Positions 46,416 to 59,531 of a DNA stretch of 64,000 bases are shown in pieces. The DNA lies in contig OZ034970.1 in assembly GCA_964030785.1 (NCBI GenBank), positions 14,417,411 through 14,481,410 on the forward strand, given 5' to 3'. The notes beneath the pieces are model-generated. The model was not told the DNA's origin. It did not search any database and was given only the letters and a program-made list of their open reading frames with translations. Position 1 is the stretch's first letter. Each line of letters opens with the position of its first letter. The DNA comes from Siderastrea siderea. Taxonomy: Eukaryota > Cnidaria > Anthozoa > Scleractinia > Rhizangiidae. The position numbers and the translations under genes are program-made.

Positions 46416-47772
46416 TTAACATGGTCTCTTATTGTAAAGTAAAAGTGGCACAGCCAAACTCCAGATATAAAGCAGAATGTACATTGAACTAGAAGTCATC
46501 TTTATGCTCATGGCAGCCCAGGCAATCGACAGCTTGATATTCGAGCCATCCTTCGATCGGCGAGTACCAGTTCGTTAACACCATTGTAACATGAATGGAG
46601 CCTATAACATATACAAAATGGAAGAACAAATAGCTGTAAGGGACTTTCTCACCGGACAGTCCCGTTTCTGTAATGTCTTCGGTTCCATCTTCTGCCGTGC
46701 ATGTGTCACTACCTTGCTCTTCATCCGGGTCTTTGACTTTCCGCCTACGAAGACCAACGATCAGCCGAAGGGAAGTAGAAACCAGTTTTTGTATAGTGTC
46801 GATCAATGATGAAATCCGAACGCTGAAATAAATTATGGTAATTACCAGGAAAAACAGATCTAACGAAGCTTGTATGTTCAGGTTAGGTCTTATGTCTGCC
46901 TCAGATACGTAAGTTGCAACAGGGTTGCACTTCTCGTTTGGATTGTACGATAATGCCGACCACGTGAGGTACACAGAGTATGTTGTCACTACCGCAGACT
47001 GCAGAAGTCCGCCATCTTGGACCTTCGGGTGAATTGAAATAACGCCGGCAACAGCGCACAAAACGAGGTTTATGCTAACGAACATTTTATTAGTTTTGCA
47101 TCTTCGTGAAGCACCGAAAAACACATAGAAACAAACTATCGCCGCTGCTGAAAGAACGTACAGAATTACGGTGCAAATGAACACTGAGTAAAACCAGCAT
47201 CTATTTTCCGTTTGTTCCATTTTGCGAGCCCAGGTTTTATTCCAAAGGCGTGTCAGATCCACCAGCAAAAACAGTTGAATAACAATGAAGACGAACGTAC
47301 CCACAAGACCGAGATACGTCCAGATTTTGCTGAATTCCATAGGAATGTAAAATGTAAACAATACGAGACCAAAGAAGAGGCCAAACTTGACCAGCCACAA
47401 TCCGTTATGAATTAACGCTCGGGGATCGCTGTAAGTTTCAACTGAGTAGAGAAACAGCGAAAACAGCAGAAAGAAAGCCGCCATTGAAAAGCAATTCCTA
47501 TGCACGGCCAAATAAGCCGGGTCCATGCTAAGACAATTTCCCATTCTTGTAAGCTTGCTACAAAAGTACAGGTTACTCTTCAGCGCGCGCTGCATGCCGG
47601 GAAGATACCTCAAGCATGATACGGCCGTTCCAACCAATAGAAAGAAAGTATACACAAACCTCGTCCATTTTGATTGGCTCCACAGTGGACACGGCTGAAT
47701 GAACAAGGTGTGTAGCGCCCTGCACATGAACGTGCCCAGCGACGTCAGAATACCCTGTATAGAGTGCACGTC
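46416..47772 (-). CDS. SERINC-like membrane protein, copy B (C-terminal frameshift)
   Basis: Intronless. After the join with copy A comes a SERINC N-terminus (MCRALHTLFIQPCPLW; WTRFVYTFFLLVGTAVSCL; PGMQRALK), several hydrophobic segments (FGLFFGLVLFTFYIPM; LLVDLTRLWN), and the family C-terminal motif (FFHFVYVIGSIHVTMVLTNW). The frame then ends early (stop near 46489). Another frame continues into the expected last membrane helix (IAWAAMSIKMTSSSM; LLYIWSLAVPLL) and stops at 46416. The Asp-Trp pair expected there is missing in a way that fits a 5-base deletion. SERINC proteins are multipass membrane proteins, now regarded as lipid scramblases. Confidence 0.82.
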
Positions 47773-49249
47773 TTGATCAGGAAATATAGTGGGAGCTATG
47801 AGGCTCCAAATGTAAAGAAGTATTGTAACCAAACCGGCAAAAGTTTTCACTGTCAGTGCAATCCAATTAACGGCCAACTCTCCATAACTGCTCTCTCTGG
47901 GATTGTACCAGTTCGTGATTATCATCATGGCGTGTAGGGAGAATAAGGAAAACACAAAATACAGAACCTTTAGCTTCTGACGAGCTTTCGCTTTCACTCT
48001 TTCCTAATGTTTTACCGTTTGAAATCACACTGCGTCCAAACTTAAAAGCCGAATGTAAGTTCAAATCAGGTTCGTTTCCAGTTTGAAGAGTATATTCCCT
48101 AAGAGTATATTCCCTCTCCGCCCTACATTCGGAAAATCTCAAAATCCCAAATCTCAGCGATGCATAGGTCAAGTACGTCGTGTACATCGTCACGAAACTG
48201 GTTTGCAGTAATAGCTCGGAATACGAGCCGAGAATAAAAGAAATGATAATGGGGAGTAAGCATAAGAGAACTATGCCAGTCAACAATAATAGATTCGTCT
48301 TACAACTGTCATGCGCGCTATAGAACATAAACAGAAGCACAAGAACAATCGCCGAAGAGATATACATTGCGCTAGCAGAAAACAATCGCAAAAAGTTCCT
48401 GAAACTAGGCATTGCTTCATCCATCTTGTTCGTGAGAAATTCGTTCCATCCTTTTGCTGCGTCTACCAGGAACACAAACTGTATCAACGTGTAAAACAAC
48501 GACCCTGCCATGTCAAAATACATCAACAGTAATCCAAAGCCGCTTCGCGGAATGTTTAGCGCGCAGAATCCCGGGTAAACTGGTGGCCGGAGACTATTGT
48601 CAGTTGGAAAAACGAAAAATAGTGTGCAGAGAATGAGAAAGAAGACCGAGCAGGCGGAGAAGATACTGTAAATTAACGCGTACGGTAACATTGTTTGACA
48701 GTTCGAAGTTAAAGTTTCATTCGAAGATGAAGAACAGAACATTTTTTCGGCTAAGGTAGCTTTTGCAGTTGGGTGAAATAAGGCGTAGGACGAATTTACG
48801 ATGACCAGCAGGAAAACCACCAAATAGAATAAGTGAATTGCTGTAAAATTTTCGCTGGTCGGTGCGCCAGGTCCGAGTAATGACATTATATGAAATCTGT
48901 TTGAGTTTAGCTCTTCGTTTCCTCTCGCTTTGCACGCATTTTTCTCCGCTTGGGTTTCCATGTTGTTGCTCTCTTTTGCGTCCATCTCTTCCTCGACGCG
49001 CTCCATGTAAATAAACGTCTGTGGCCTTTGCCAATGTTTGCAATATTTCCTCCAGTGGCTTAGTTTAAGACCAGCTCGTCTTTGCCTTTGCGAAGAGTGG
49101 TTTATTATCGCAGGCCTATAAAAGGCCGTAATACATTTGTGCATAGTATCGTTATATTCATGACTGGACAAAATTACCACAGTTGACAAAAGTAAGCAAT
49201 AGGATATTCCTTGCCTTGGAGCTTTTCGCACGGGTGGGAAGGGAATCAA
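47773..49249 (-). CDS. SERINC-like membrane protein, copy A (frameshift near its end)
   Basis: Intronless, upstream of copy B on the same strand. The first 118 codons from 49249 have no SERINC similarity, so the true start may be 48896 (MSLLGPGAPTSEN). The body shows family motifs (VYPGFCALNIPRSGFG; FVFLVDAAKGWN; SCKTNLLLL; QTSFVTMYTTYLTYASL). Near 47970 the frame changes by one base (one extra G in AAAGGTT would explain it), and the C-terminal block follows in the other frame (FSLHAMMIITNWYNP; NWIALTVK; LYIWSLIAPTIFPDQ). No stop follows that block: the frame runs straight into copy B. Confidence 0.82.
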
Positions 49250-51040
49250 ATCGACAAATGAGCTATATTTACTAAGAGAAGCCTATAGTTTCATCGCGTC
49301 ATTTACAAAACAACTCATATTCTCATTTCCTATTTTATTTTCTTGGATAAGGTGCCGAGATGAACCCTTCCACTGCCAAGCTCGAAATACAAATTCTCCC
49401 GTCGAGTTCCATATATTCGTTCACGTTTAGCTTTTGAGAATAGAGTGACACAGCAAGAAAGTACCCTTAAGTGGATCATTTTCTTTGCTCTCTTTAAGTG
49501 TCTGTTCAAGCGCTTTGTTTTATTGAGAGGAGAACTTGGATGTTGATCTTTCTTGAGATAAACAAAAATAAAGCTGATGAATTTGTGTTGGCTGGTGGTC
49601 GTTTGTCGCCACCTGTTATTCAACAATGAAGAGCCATATACCATAAAATCATATAATACTATATCATCCGGGATATTGTCAGACAAGTCGCACTGACTTC
49701 GATTTTTTTGCAATTTAATTCCGAACTTTCCGATTAAAATTCAATCTGCCATTTCACTGATTTATCCGCAAAATAATCTTAGATTGAAATGTACGTCTGG
49801 AGCTGAATCTACTGGATTCATTTCTAATTCTGGTTTTTGTTGCGAAAGTTATAGCGTTATTTCTTTATTACTTTTCAAGCACGTCGAAAACTTAACAAAA
49901 CACTCATTTTGGTGGTGTATTTTCTGGTAAAGCATGGCTTTTTAACCAATGAGACTGCGCAGTGTCTAATTTATATATTTCGCAAAAAGAAATAACAATA
50001 ATGATGCGGGAGGACCAACAGGCTGGCCTTGGAATCGTAATTTGTTACCTTGTATATTGTCAGTTTCTGGATAAAGTAAGCGCGCACTCCGGTTGGCTCT
50101 CTTTGAATACGTTGTCAGTTCTTATAAGCGACCGATTAATTTTCGGTGGCACAAAATTAGACGGCGGGTATCATACGACACATCCCGTGTGATTTGATAA
50201 CTGTTGTCCGATTTCATCGACAAGAATACGAATTAAAGAAGAAAGGGAGTCACATTTCTGGGTTAGCTTGGGTTTTACTTATACAATCTAATCACATCTA
50301 ATCAAATCCAGTAAAGTAATCAGCTGGTATTTATTTAACGACAGTTATACCAGGACAATCACTGGCTGTTTTCTCTTTACCTTGTTAAAACGCGCTCGTA
50401 ATAGAAATTAATCGTAGGGTTATAAAATTCATAAACCTTTTTTGACTTGCTGGTATATCGGGGACTAATGCCGTTGGCTGCGAGGTTGTCCTTAAAATTT
50501 CACAGTTGCCCTCGAAGCTTAACTTCTCGAACAACGATTCTCTTTCCAGACAACCTTTTACGGCATAATCGGGCTTTATCCCCCAATATATCCGTCGCCA
50601 GGAGAGGTTTATTTACTAAATACCCTACGCGTAGAGAAATAGCGCAAATAACATCCTTCTTTTAACAGAAGATTTTATTTTATTTTATTTTATTTTATTT
50701 AATTTGATTTTGTTTTTTTTAATTTTATTTTGGTATACCTTAACAACATTCTTCGTGATCCAGGAGTATCTATATTATAAAAAGAATCATTTCGGTCAAC
50801 CTCGTCGTTCATTTAATACCTCACAGCCGATTCGTCGCTGCGCGAGAGATCACTTTGAGCGTATGTACGACTCAACTTCATAGCAGGGATAAACCCTCAG
50901 ACTTACAAGCAAACTCATGCCACCACCGTGCTACAAGGGGATGGGGTGGTTGATGGACCCCTTGGGTTTTTGTTCGGAGACAATATTTCGAAAGGTTTTA
51001 GCCTTTGGTAGATATATAGCCTCTGATGTGCTCTATAAGA
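49250..51040. other. Intergenic, upstream of SERINC copy A
   Basis: An unrecognised 127-codon minus-strand frame (49330-49713) is basic and lacks domain features; it is more likely upstream or untranslated sequence. A TTTTA simple repeat lies at 50669-50709. Confidence 0.4.
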
Positions 51041-51151
51041 TGAGTAAATATTATGGGTTGTGGCACTGGAAATACAACAAAAGAAAATGGCTAAGTACAA
51101 ACTACCTTGTTGTTCTGGTAGTTCTTGCCGCATTGTCAACTGCTTCGAACA
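51041..51151 (+). pseudogene. Degenerate signal-peptide exon, paralogue of 63260-63338
   Basis: The block TNYLVVLVVLAALSTASNS is a signal-peptide-like hydrophobic segment followed by a donor-like ACA|GTAAAT. Homology to 63260-63338 continues into the following intron (TTTTGTTTTCCTCA; GATGTCGAGAGC) to about 51400. The ATG corresponding to that of the 63-kb copy is present (51090) but out of frame with the hydrophobic block; an upstream ATG at 51041 is in frame. No downstream PAN exon was found nearby. Confidence 0.55.
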
Positions 51152-53228
51152 GTAAATTTTTTCTTTACGTGTATTTTTGTTTTCCTCAATATTTGAAGAA
51201 CCTGATTTACCTTTAAGTGAAGTGGGCCAAAAAAGGTATTTTTTTTTTCAGTTTCTCATGTAAGTGTAATGTCATGTGTTTGGCTGAAAAGCAAGTAAGA
51301 TCACGGCGACTTAAGACATTTAATTTACTATGCAGTTGTTTTGCAAACCCAGCGTACTGCAGTGATGTCGAGAGCGTAAAGTGAGTAGACAAATTAACCC
51401 TTTAAGCCCCAATATTAACATCCATATTCTCCTCACTCTTCTTCATTTGTGTTAGCTAGGAGAATTTGATTAAAAAACAAGACATTTTATCCTTGGTGAT
51501 CATTTCCTTTATTCTCGTGGTTTGACCAACTTCAAGTTGGGCTCAATTACGTCAGTACTAGACAAACTAACAAGGAAAAGCAGAATATTATTTTCACTAA
51601 AGGCCTTTCTTGAAAGGCAACCGCTGGCTAGGTTGCCTCTAGCTTGCATATGTGCCCGCTATTCCATAATCCGATATACCAAATTCGAATGGGCAGCGGC
51701 TGATCGCAAAACAATAGCGTAAATTGCTTACTACAGGGAAAGTACAACAAAGGAATTTTGAGCAAATTGATCTCTGTGGCGCAAATTACCAAAATACATC
51801 ACAATGATAACGTTAGGAATGACACCGTTGTTTCCGATGATGTGAACTTTTTTTTTAATAAAAAAAAAAGCACTCGTGAATATTATATATCATCATGGCT
51901 TCTGCACTCGACAAAAATCGTAGTGTCTTCACACAGGTAGCGCGACCACTGAAAGATCCTACAAAAGTTCGAAAAACAACTCAAGAAGCTTCAATGTTTC
52001 CCCGTTTTCAGGTTTCCATCGCGGTGAAAAAGCTAGGGTTTCAAATTCGACGGGTGAAACGTGCCGGATGTATGTTTTCGGCAGCAAATCAAACTCCAAC
52101 TGCGAGCGTTGAAAACGGCAATCAAGATCAAATTCCCTTACACTGTATGATTGGCTTAAACGATGGATTCACTTAATTAGATTTTTGAGCACTTAATTAG
52201 ATCAATGTTAGCGTCCATAGCAACTAAGGCTTCCAACAGCGAGCCAAAAAAATAACAAACTTAGGCCACGAAAAAAAATTCTCCACAGGAGATGCAAAAT
52301 GATGCGAGGGTGTGTCAAATAAAGCTGACAGACTTCAATTAGCAAGGAGTTTGGATCACGCTGTTAAAGTAATTATCTTAATTATCCCCACAGAGAATCA
52401 AGAAAAACAGATATTACGATAACACGCGCGACCCACGTTTAAACACGAGGCTAAATGTTGCGGTAATGACAGGCGGTACAATACTTCACGGGGCATCTTT
52501 AAAATCAATCCCAACTGTTCGCTGATGATTACTTCCCTCAAAAGATTTTCTTTTACCAGCGTTGACATTTCCGCTCCCGTTCTCGTTGCACGACTGATTG
52601 AAACATACAGCTTCTACAATGCAAAATAATGCCGCACTGATTGTATAGAATAAGTATCACCCTAAGTTATTTAAACAAACTTAAAAACAATATTTGTTGA
52701 ATGTATTATTAGTAATATGGATCTTTATTATTTACAGTTTGCAAGTGAGATGCTTAAAAGTGGGACTTTTTTAAGAGATTATGGCTCCAGACAAGAAAAA
52801 GTTGACCTTAATGACACAACAGGTTAATGTCAATGTTGAATTGTTGATTAACAAAACGATCTGAATTTAGTTGATGGCTATGAAATGAGGAAACAGCTTA
52901 CAATCATTTACTTTTAAAATAAAGGCAGTTGCTTTAACTTCTGCACTTACATTATAGTTGATTAAGTCTACTGTACTGTAGCTAGGTACTCATCATGTCT
53001 CCTTTGCAGTTCCAGACGTTGTAGTCTGTTTGAGGTAGCAGCTCTTTTTTGAAACAATCATAAGGATCAAGTTAAAATAAAGTTTATGTGGAAAATATGT
53101 GTTATCCGTAAAATTAACTTTTCTTGTTCACATTTTATTTGTTGGTGATTAATTTCCAGCTAAACCACCCCTGTAAGGCCTGCCCCCACCCTCCATGTGA
53201 TCAATATAAAATTTTGCTTTTCCCTCCA
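51152..53228. other. Intergenic/intron; interspersed repeat copy B at 51397-51515
   Basis: The repeat at 51397-51515 matches 37641-37755. A 93-codon frame (51895-52176 +) is unrecognised. A candidate first exon (52739-52822: acceptor-like TTTACAG, ATG at 52781, MAPDKKKLTLMTQQ, donor CAG|GTTAAT) may belong to the Ulp1-like gene, but its phase does not fit the next exon. Confidence 0.4.
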
Positions 53229-54813
53229 GATCTGAAAGCCTTCTTGCAAAACTTGTATGCATGTTGGGAAAACAAGCAGAGGGAAGTGGAGGAAAGATTC
53301 CTGTACTGTGAGAGCCAGTTAGCAGTTGAGGATCGAACCAAAGCCCAAAAAGAGGAAAAGAGGACAGAAGAAGGCACCACAACAAAACCCTGAAGACCCC
53401 TTTGCAGAGCTTGCAGCTGAGCTTCAAGTCGAGTTCTTCACTAAGGTATCAATTGGTTCAGTGAGCTGAATGAGAATGATGCAGGTCTTATTTTATTAGC
53501 AATGATCTATTGGAGTTAAGTTAATGATACACTAGTTGCATCCTTGCATGTAGTTGTGGGTGCTTTAATTAATTAAAACAGCACACTTACTTAATACTTT
53601 CTGCCTCCTTTGGGCAATTACTGGTGAAAAGTTTTTGCATGCATACAAGCCTGACAAAGTTCAATTGATTTCTTTTTCTTTGATTTCTTTCTGCTGGCTC
53701 ATGATCAATGTGCTTGATACAATAATTACACTACAGGTACACTAGCACTGTAGAAATATATTTTTTTGATGTTTCCATTTTCGTTTGCTAGCATTCCTTA
53801 AAATATAACTAAAGGTAAATTAATAATAATTAACTTTGAGATACTGTCAGTGATCTTAACACTATGAAATATTCTCTATTCCAAGGTTTGCTGTGACTGG
53901 AGAGAAATCGCTCACATTATGCGTGACAGGGTGTTTGAAGAAAAGGAAGAGCAATGTATTGACATTCATGATGTTAAGGTAGATGTATTTGAGTTTCAGA
54001 TCAAATTGAATTAACTTTATGTTGTATTGTGGTTGAATGTTTTCGGATCCTTGGCTTAAAAGATTTCAAACCAGTTCAATTTTTGTTTTATTTCATTCAC
54101 ATTATGAGAATAAGTCTGCCAGACAAAGAAAAAAATAAAACTGGTTTTAATTTTCTAAACCTATTAGAAGAAAATAAAGCAGAAGTGTTACACAAGGTGG
54201 TTTTTATACCAGTTGGGTTGCAATGAAACTGCAATAATGACCGTTTAACTGCCATAAATTTAGCCTCTCTAGGTTGTGTGACATAACTGTCTTTTAGGAA
54301 AAAATGAACAGCAGACAAAATGCGCCTTAAATGTATTTAACTGTATCTATCTTTGGGATTACTTTGTAGTGCAAAGAGTGGGGATTTTTGTTGAAGAAGC
54401 TGTTTGGACTTACTCTTTGCATGCATTGGCGATTACGGGCACCTTGTCGTTGATCATAGTGCCATGCTTCTGCGGCAGTTTCGATCTTTTCATAAATATT
54501 CAGGCCAAGGGTTCGAGTCCTCACACAAGCTTCATCGGCAGTTGTATTCAAGGGCAACCAACCATGATGCATCTGGACCTGGTCAGTCCTGTAATTATCA
54601 AATTTTCAGGCTGATTATTACCCCATTCCTAGCTTAAGCAGTCACAGACACTTTGAAGGGAAGCAGGCTAGGTTTTTTTGTTTGTAGACTCATGTATTAC
54701 TGGTAGTTCTTTTTCATTATTCAGCCAGCTCAAGTGGTAAATAGTACAAGCTCCCACAAGCAGCTGCCTATTCATTATTTTTAATACTTCTATTACAACA
54801 ACAAATATTTAAA

Positions 54814-54871
<58 letters not shown>

Positions 54872-57159
54872 AGAAAAAAATGAAGCCAAATAATCAACCA
54901 CTAAATACGCATGTTAATATCTGTATTAAATTGGAAAAAAATTTCTTTCAGTGAATCAAATCCTCACCCGCTGGTTAATGCGACCATGATGTTATCACTA
55001 CGGTATGCATTCCATGAGGCAAGAGACTGCATTTCTTCAGGTGTGCGTTTTAAAAATAATAAAGTGTGAGTTCAGAGTTCATTGTGGACTGCATAGAATA
55101 ATAATAATAACAATAATAATAATAATAATGATAGTAATAATAATAATAATGAATAATGTCCTTTAAATTATTATTTTATTGAATAAATAAATACAGTAGT
55201 AAATAATAAATACATAAATATGTACATGGCTTTGAACAGTTATAGAGTGCAACAAAAGTATTGAACACAGCAGCCAAACTAAAATTATTTTCTCGTAATA
55301 GGAAAGAAGAAGTTTGCATACCGCGGGTGTGGTTGGAAACCTGTTGACATGAAGTTATGGATAGTGGAAAAGAAAACATGGATCATAACAGTTGCTAAGC
55401 TGTTCGATCAGATGTTTGGCAGTGACTTTCTGTCATACAGTTATGACAAACAACATGGCACCAAGGTGGCAGATGAAGTGACATCCAATTTGATAGAATA
55501 CTGCCATGACATCTGGGAAAACCAATATGCCACTTTGAACAAAGACTGTCCTGGAGTCATCAAAGGCCAGATACAACAGCCAGCACAGCAGCCAGCACAG
55601 CAGCCAGCACAGCAGCCAGCACCTTCACAGCAACCAGCACAGCAGCCAGCAGCACCTGCACAACAACCAGCACAGCAGCCAGCACCTGTACAACAGCCAG
55701 CACAGCAGCCAGCACCTGCACAACCACCAGCAAAGCACCTAGTAACTGGACAAAAGCAAGTGACTACAGAGACACCAGCAACAATAACGAAAACTAGTGG
55801 ATGTTCTCCAAAAGCTGTTGTCATTGAAGATGAGAGTGATGTCTTGACAACACAGCAAACTGTCCTTCAAAGTGCAATTGCTAGTGCCAAAACTAGAGCT
55901 GAAGTAGCTACTCTTTACAGTATGATTCCACCATTAAGATCTTCTTCTGCTCTAAAGGCAGTTTATGGTGTGCCTTCCATTTCTGATCCTTTCTCTTCCG
56001 CAGTGCGTCCGTGTGAAAGTGACATCGAGTCTGCTCAAAAGCTACTGATTGACGAGCAAAACGCTGGCTAGAATCCCACTGGGATTGAGATTGAAGGACT
56101 GGGACAGTTTTCTGAAAGTGCTCTGGCTGTTCTGAAACGTTTCTGTGTGATAGCCCAAATGTATCACAAAGTAACATCCGAAGCCTGAAATGGCTATCAC
56201 AAATGAAATTCTCTCCTGGAGAAGTTGTACAACTCCAAGATGCCCTTTGGCATCATTCAGCCACTAGCCCAATACTGAGGTATGGGAAAAAGGGAGTTGA
56301 TTCCACTTCATTTGCAGGTCTTGTCGAGGAGCGATATGTTGACAGCTTTATTACAGACATTTGTATAAGCAAGTTCCTAGATGAATTCAGCATTAACGAA
56401 AAGAACACCACAGTATACTTTCCAACCGAGTTTTATGTTTGGATGAGCTCAAATGACAAGAACTTCCAACAGCTCCAGTTAAGCAAAGTAGTAAATTTAC
56501 AGCTGGCAAATACATGTATCACAGACCTGCAACAAATGTTGGTGCCAGTGTATATGCCCAACCACTGGGGCTTAATATTCATTGATTTAGCAAACCAGGA
56601 GTTGTATTTTGATGATGGACTGAAGACAGTTGTTCCCTCCACAGCACTTCCTTCTGTTAAGCACTCTTTAGAATTACTCCTTGAGATGCATCCATATCAT
56701 CCAGCTCTTCAAACAAAGTTAAGTAAAGTAGTAAATTTACAGCTGGCAAATACATGTATCACAGACCTGCAACAAATGTTGGTGCCAGTGTATATGCCCA
56801 ACCACTGGGGCTTAATATTCATTGATTTAGCAAACCAGGAGTTGTATTTTGATGATGGACTGAAGACAGTTGTTCCCTCCACAGCACTTCCTTCTGTTAA
56901 GCACTCTTTAGAATTACTCCTTGAGATGCATCCATATCATCCAGCTCTTCAAACAAAGTTTTGGCGAAATTGCTTCCACTTTCAGCGCTTTGGCATGCCA
57001 TCTCAAGCACCAGTTGCAGATTCAAAAATGATTGGTGTTGGAAGCTGTGGGATTGGTGTAATAATGGCTGCAAGAGATATCATCCACTATGGACCAGTGT
57101 GTGTGAATAACTTTCAGTCAGGCATTACTGTGATATGGATTTGCACAGAAAACATTTGA
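53229..57159 (+). CDS. Ulp1-like (C48) cysteine protease gene, several frame breaks
   Basis: Exons in order: from 53229 (LKAFLQNLYACWENK), changing frame near 53340 into a basic then acidic stretch (KPKKRKRGQKK; DPFAELAAELQVEFF); 53886-53977 (VCCDWREIAHIMRD); 54950-55040 (NPHPLVNATMMLSL); about 55302-56071, with a Gln-Pro-Ala repeat (55575-55735); and the catalytic part to 57159. The protease core shows VYMPNHWGLIFID (His), LYFDDGL (Asp) and VGSCGIGV (Cys). A frame change lies between 56071 and 56203. The fold is that of SUMO/NEDD8-type proteases; genes of this kind in cnidarians often derive from transposons. A recent 240-bp duplication doubles the His-Asp part, so activity is doubtful. Confidence 0.72.
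54817..54866. repeat. TC dinucleotide microsatellite
   Basis: About 25 TC units in an intron of the Ulp1-like gene. Confidence 0.95.
55098..55152. repeat. AAT trinucleotide microsatellite
   Basis: Imperfect AAT/TAA run in an intron of the Ulp1-like gene. Confidence 0.9.
56479..56958 (+). repeat. Perfect 240-bp tandem duplication inside the protease domain
   Basis: 56479-56718 and 56719-56958 are identical except for one synonymous change (AGC versus AGT near 56484). Each encodes 80 residues from LSKVVNLQ to HPALQTK and includes the catalytic His and Asp motifs. It keeps the reading frame. Confidence 0.95.
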
Positions 57160-57772
57160 TGCTGCAAATTCTAAACTGGAAAAATCCATGAACTTCACGT
57201 CATTATAATTAATGCAACAGACTATCCTGTCTCTCTTGGGTAGTCAGTTCAGTTTTAACTGTTGTAATCTGAAGGCAGAATTACCTCAAACATTTCTTTT
57301 TTTATGTTTTGATTTTTTTATCAGCAGTTCTGTCTCTCTTGGGTAGTCAGTCCATTTTGGACTGTTGTTATCTGAAGGCAGAACTTTAACATTTTTGTCA
57401 TTATTTTATTTTATTTTTTTAACAGTTCTGTCTCTCTTGGGTAGTCAGTCCTTTTTGGACTGTTGTTATCTGAAGGCAGAACTTTAACATTTTTGTTATT
57501 ATTTTATTTTATTTTTTTTTACAGTTCTGTCTCTCTTGGGTAGTCAGTCCATTTTGGACTGTTGTTATCTGAAGGCAGAACGTTAACATTTTTGTTATTA
57601 TTTTATTTTCTTTTTTTACAGATCTGTTTCTCTTGGGTAGTCAGTCCATCTTGGACTGTTGTTATCTGAAGGCAGAACTCAAACTTTTTTTTGTCTTGAT
57701 TTTTTAAAGGTTCTGTCTCTCTTGGGTAGTCAGTTCAGTTTTGGACTGTTGTTATCTGAAGGCAGAACTTAA

Positions 57773-58329
57773 GAGGCTCTGACTGTAAATATCGAGAATC
57801 GGTGGACAAGCTCAAAAAATCGAAAATCTTGATAACTTGCCAGAAGAACACTTTTGGGGAGCTATCTTCGAAAATATTACATAAACCTTCTGGAATTCTA
57901 TTGTTTTCGAGAAACTGGGAAAAAACGGTTTTGCTTAATTAATTATGCAAAAATCAGGTTTAAAATTAAACAAATTGAATGCGCTTGCTTGTAAACAACT
58001 TGCAACGCCAGAAAACAATTTTAATTTTGAATGATAGCAATACTCTTCTACTTTCTATCAATGGGAATTGCATGGACTTTTGCTTTAATTATATTATTTG
58101 GTGGTTCTTTGAAACAAAGCCATTTTGCGCACTTCGGAAAAAGGCAAAAATTGGTAAACTTTAGAGGCTTAAAATGGGTCTTGGTATGTCTAATATCGAA
58201 TTGAAACAAACACCGTGATAAAGTTTGGCCCTACTTCTATTATGATATGAAATAAAAAATCTGGGCAATTCAGGCTCGCGCTGACAAAAACACAAATTCG
58301 CGAACCAGTGTTACCAAAATTTGCATAAT
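57773..58329 (+). repeat. Left TIR of the 2.3-kb TTAA element
   Basis: 557 bp, reverse complement of 59532-60087; inner edge at TTTGCATAAT. Confidence 0.88.
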
Positions 58330-59531
58330 TTGGATAATAGAAAAAAACTGTAATGGAAGGACGACTTGAAATATGACAAATCGTTTACCGTAACTATTTT
58401 CGGATGGTCTGTCTATTAGATGATGCATTCGCTGATATCTTCATTTATCTCTCTGAAGAACTACGAACAAATTTGGAAAATTGTTGGTGAAACTAGAGTG
58501 CAATGGGTTATCATATTTTGTCAGATGTCTATACTCTGCAGCACCAATGGCCTTTCTTTGTTATTTGCAGTTTTTTTGGGGGGGGAAATACCAATGTTCT
58601 CGAAAATCCAAACGGTTTCTTATAAAAATCATTACAGTTGACATACGCGTATAAATTGAGAGCTCAGCCGGGCTGTGTAAAGTAAGGAACACAAAAGTAT
58701 GACTCAAAATAATCCAGTCATGCAACCGATCACTGCACGTTCATTGAAACGTGAAAATATTCTTCAATGAAAATCTTTTCCTCCAAAACCGTGAAAGAGT
58801 TCTCAGCGATCTTGCAAAGTAAAACCAAACAAACTGTGTATTGATATCTGTTAGATGTACAGCAGCATTTAGAACTCGTAAATACCGATCCCGCTGCAAG
58901 AACGTCTGTGGTTTGCGTTTTTTTAAACATATTTATCCAAGTGTAATAATATTGATAGGAACAGCACAATTTTTGACAAATACGTATAAATCATAATAAT
59001 AATGATGCACTTTTGCTTCCTGGCCAAAATAGTGTCATTTCAAAAAGTCGCCCAAAATCTTAGTAGCCGTTTGAAAAGAGCGATTGAGTCCCGTACACAA
59101 CAACATACTATTTCGCAGTTTTCTTCTCTCGAAGAGAAAGGTGTCATGTCTGTCATATGTATACGAAACTAATTCTAGACTTGCCTGTCGCAATTTTCGT
59201 CCCAGTAGAATATCAGCTGAACATGACAGTATGCCCCAAACACAGGGATGCGTACGGTATTCGCAATGTAGGAGATCGCATTTAAAAACTGCCATAAGTA
59301 GAATGACAAATTGGCAAAAAAGATTCACGTGACACCGGTCACGCAACAGCTTGTGTAGAACTTTTGAAACTTCTTCTCCTTCTCTTTAGTTTTACGTAGA
59401 AATAGTATAAGCCCAAAACAATGCAAGAATAGATTGAAGGAATGTTTTAGTTCATTCTTTGTGTGTCTTCAGTAAATAAAATCCTCTAAATTGAGCTCAC
59501 CCAGACTACTACTTTTCATTTCATTCATTTC
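58330..59531. other. Unique middle of the 2.3-kb element
   Basis: About 1.2 kb with frames no longer than about 100 codons and no motif I recognise. No transposase remnants seen. Confidence 0.5.

Noticed and set aside
49330..49713. 127-codon minus-strand ORF upstream of SERINC copy A
   Set aside because: Basic composition without domain features; position fits untranslated sequence.
55441..55824. Cys/Gly/Ala-rich minus-strand ORF
   Set aside because: It is the shadow of the Gln-Pro-Ala repeat of the protease gene on the other strand.
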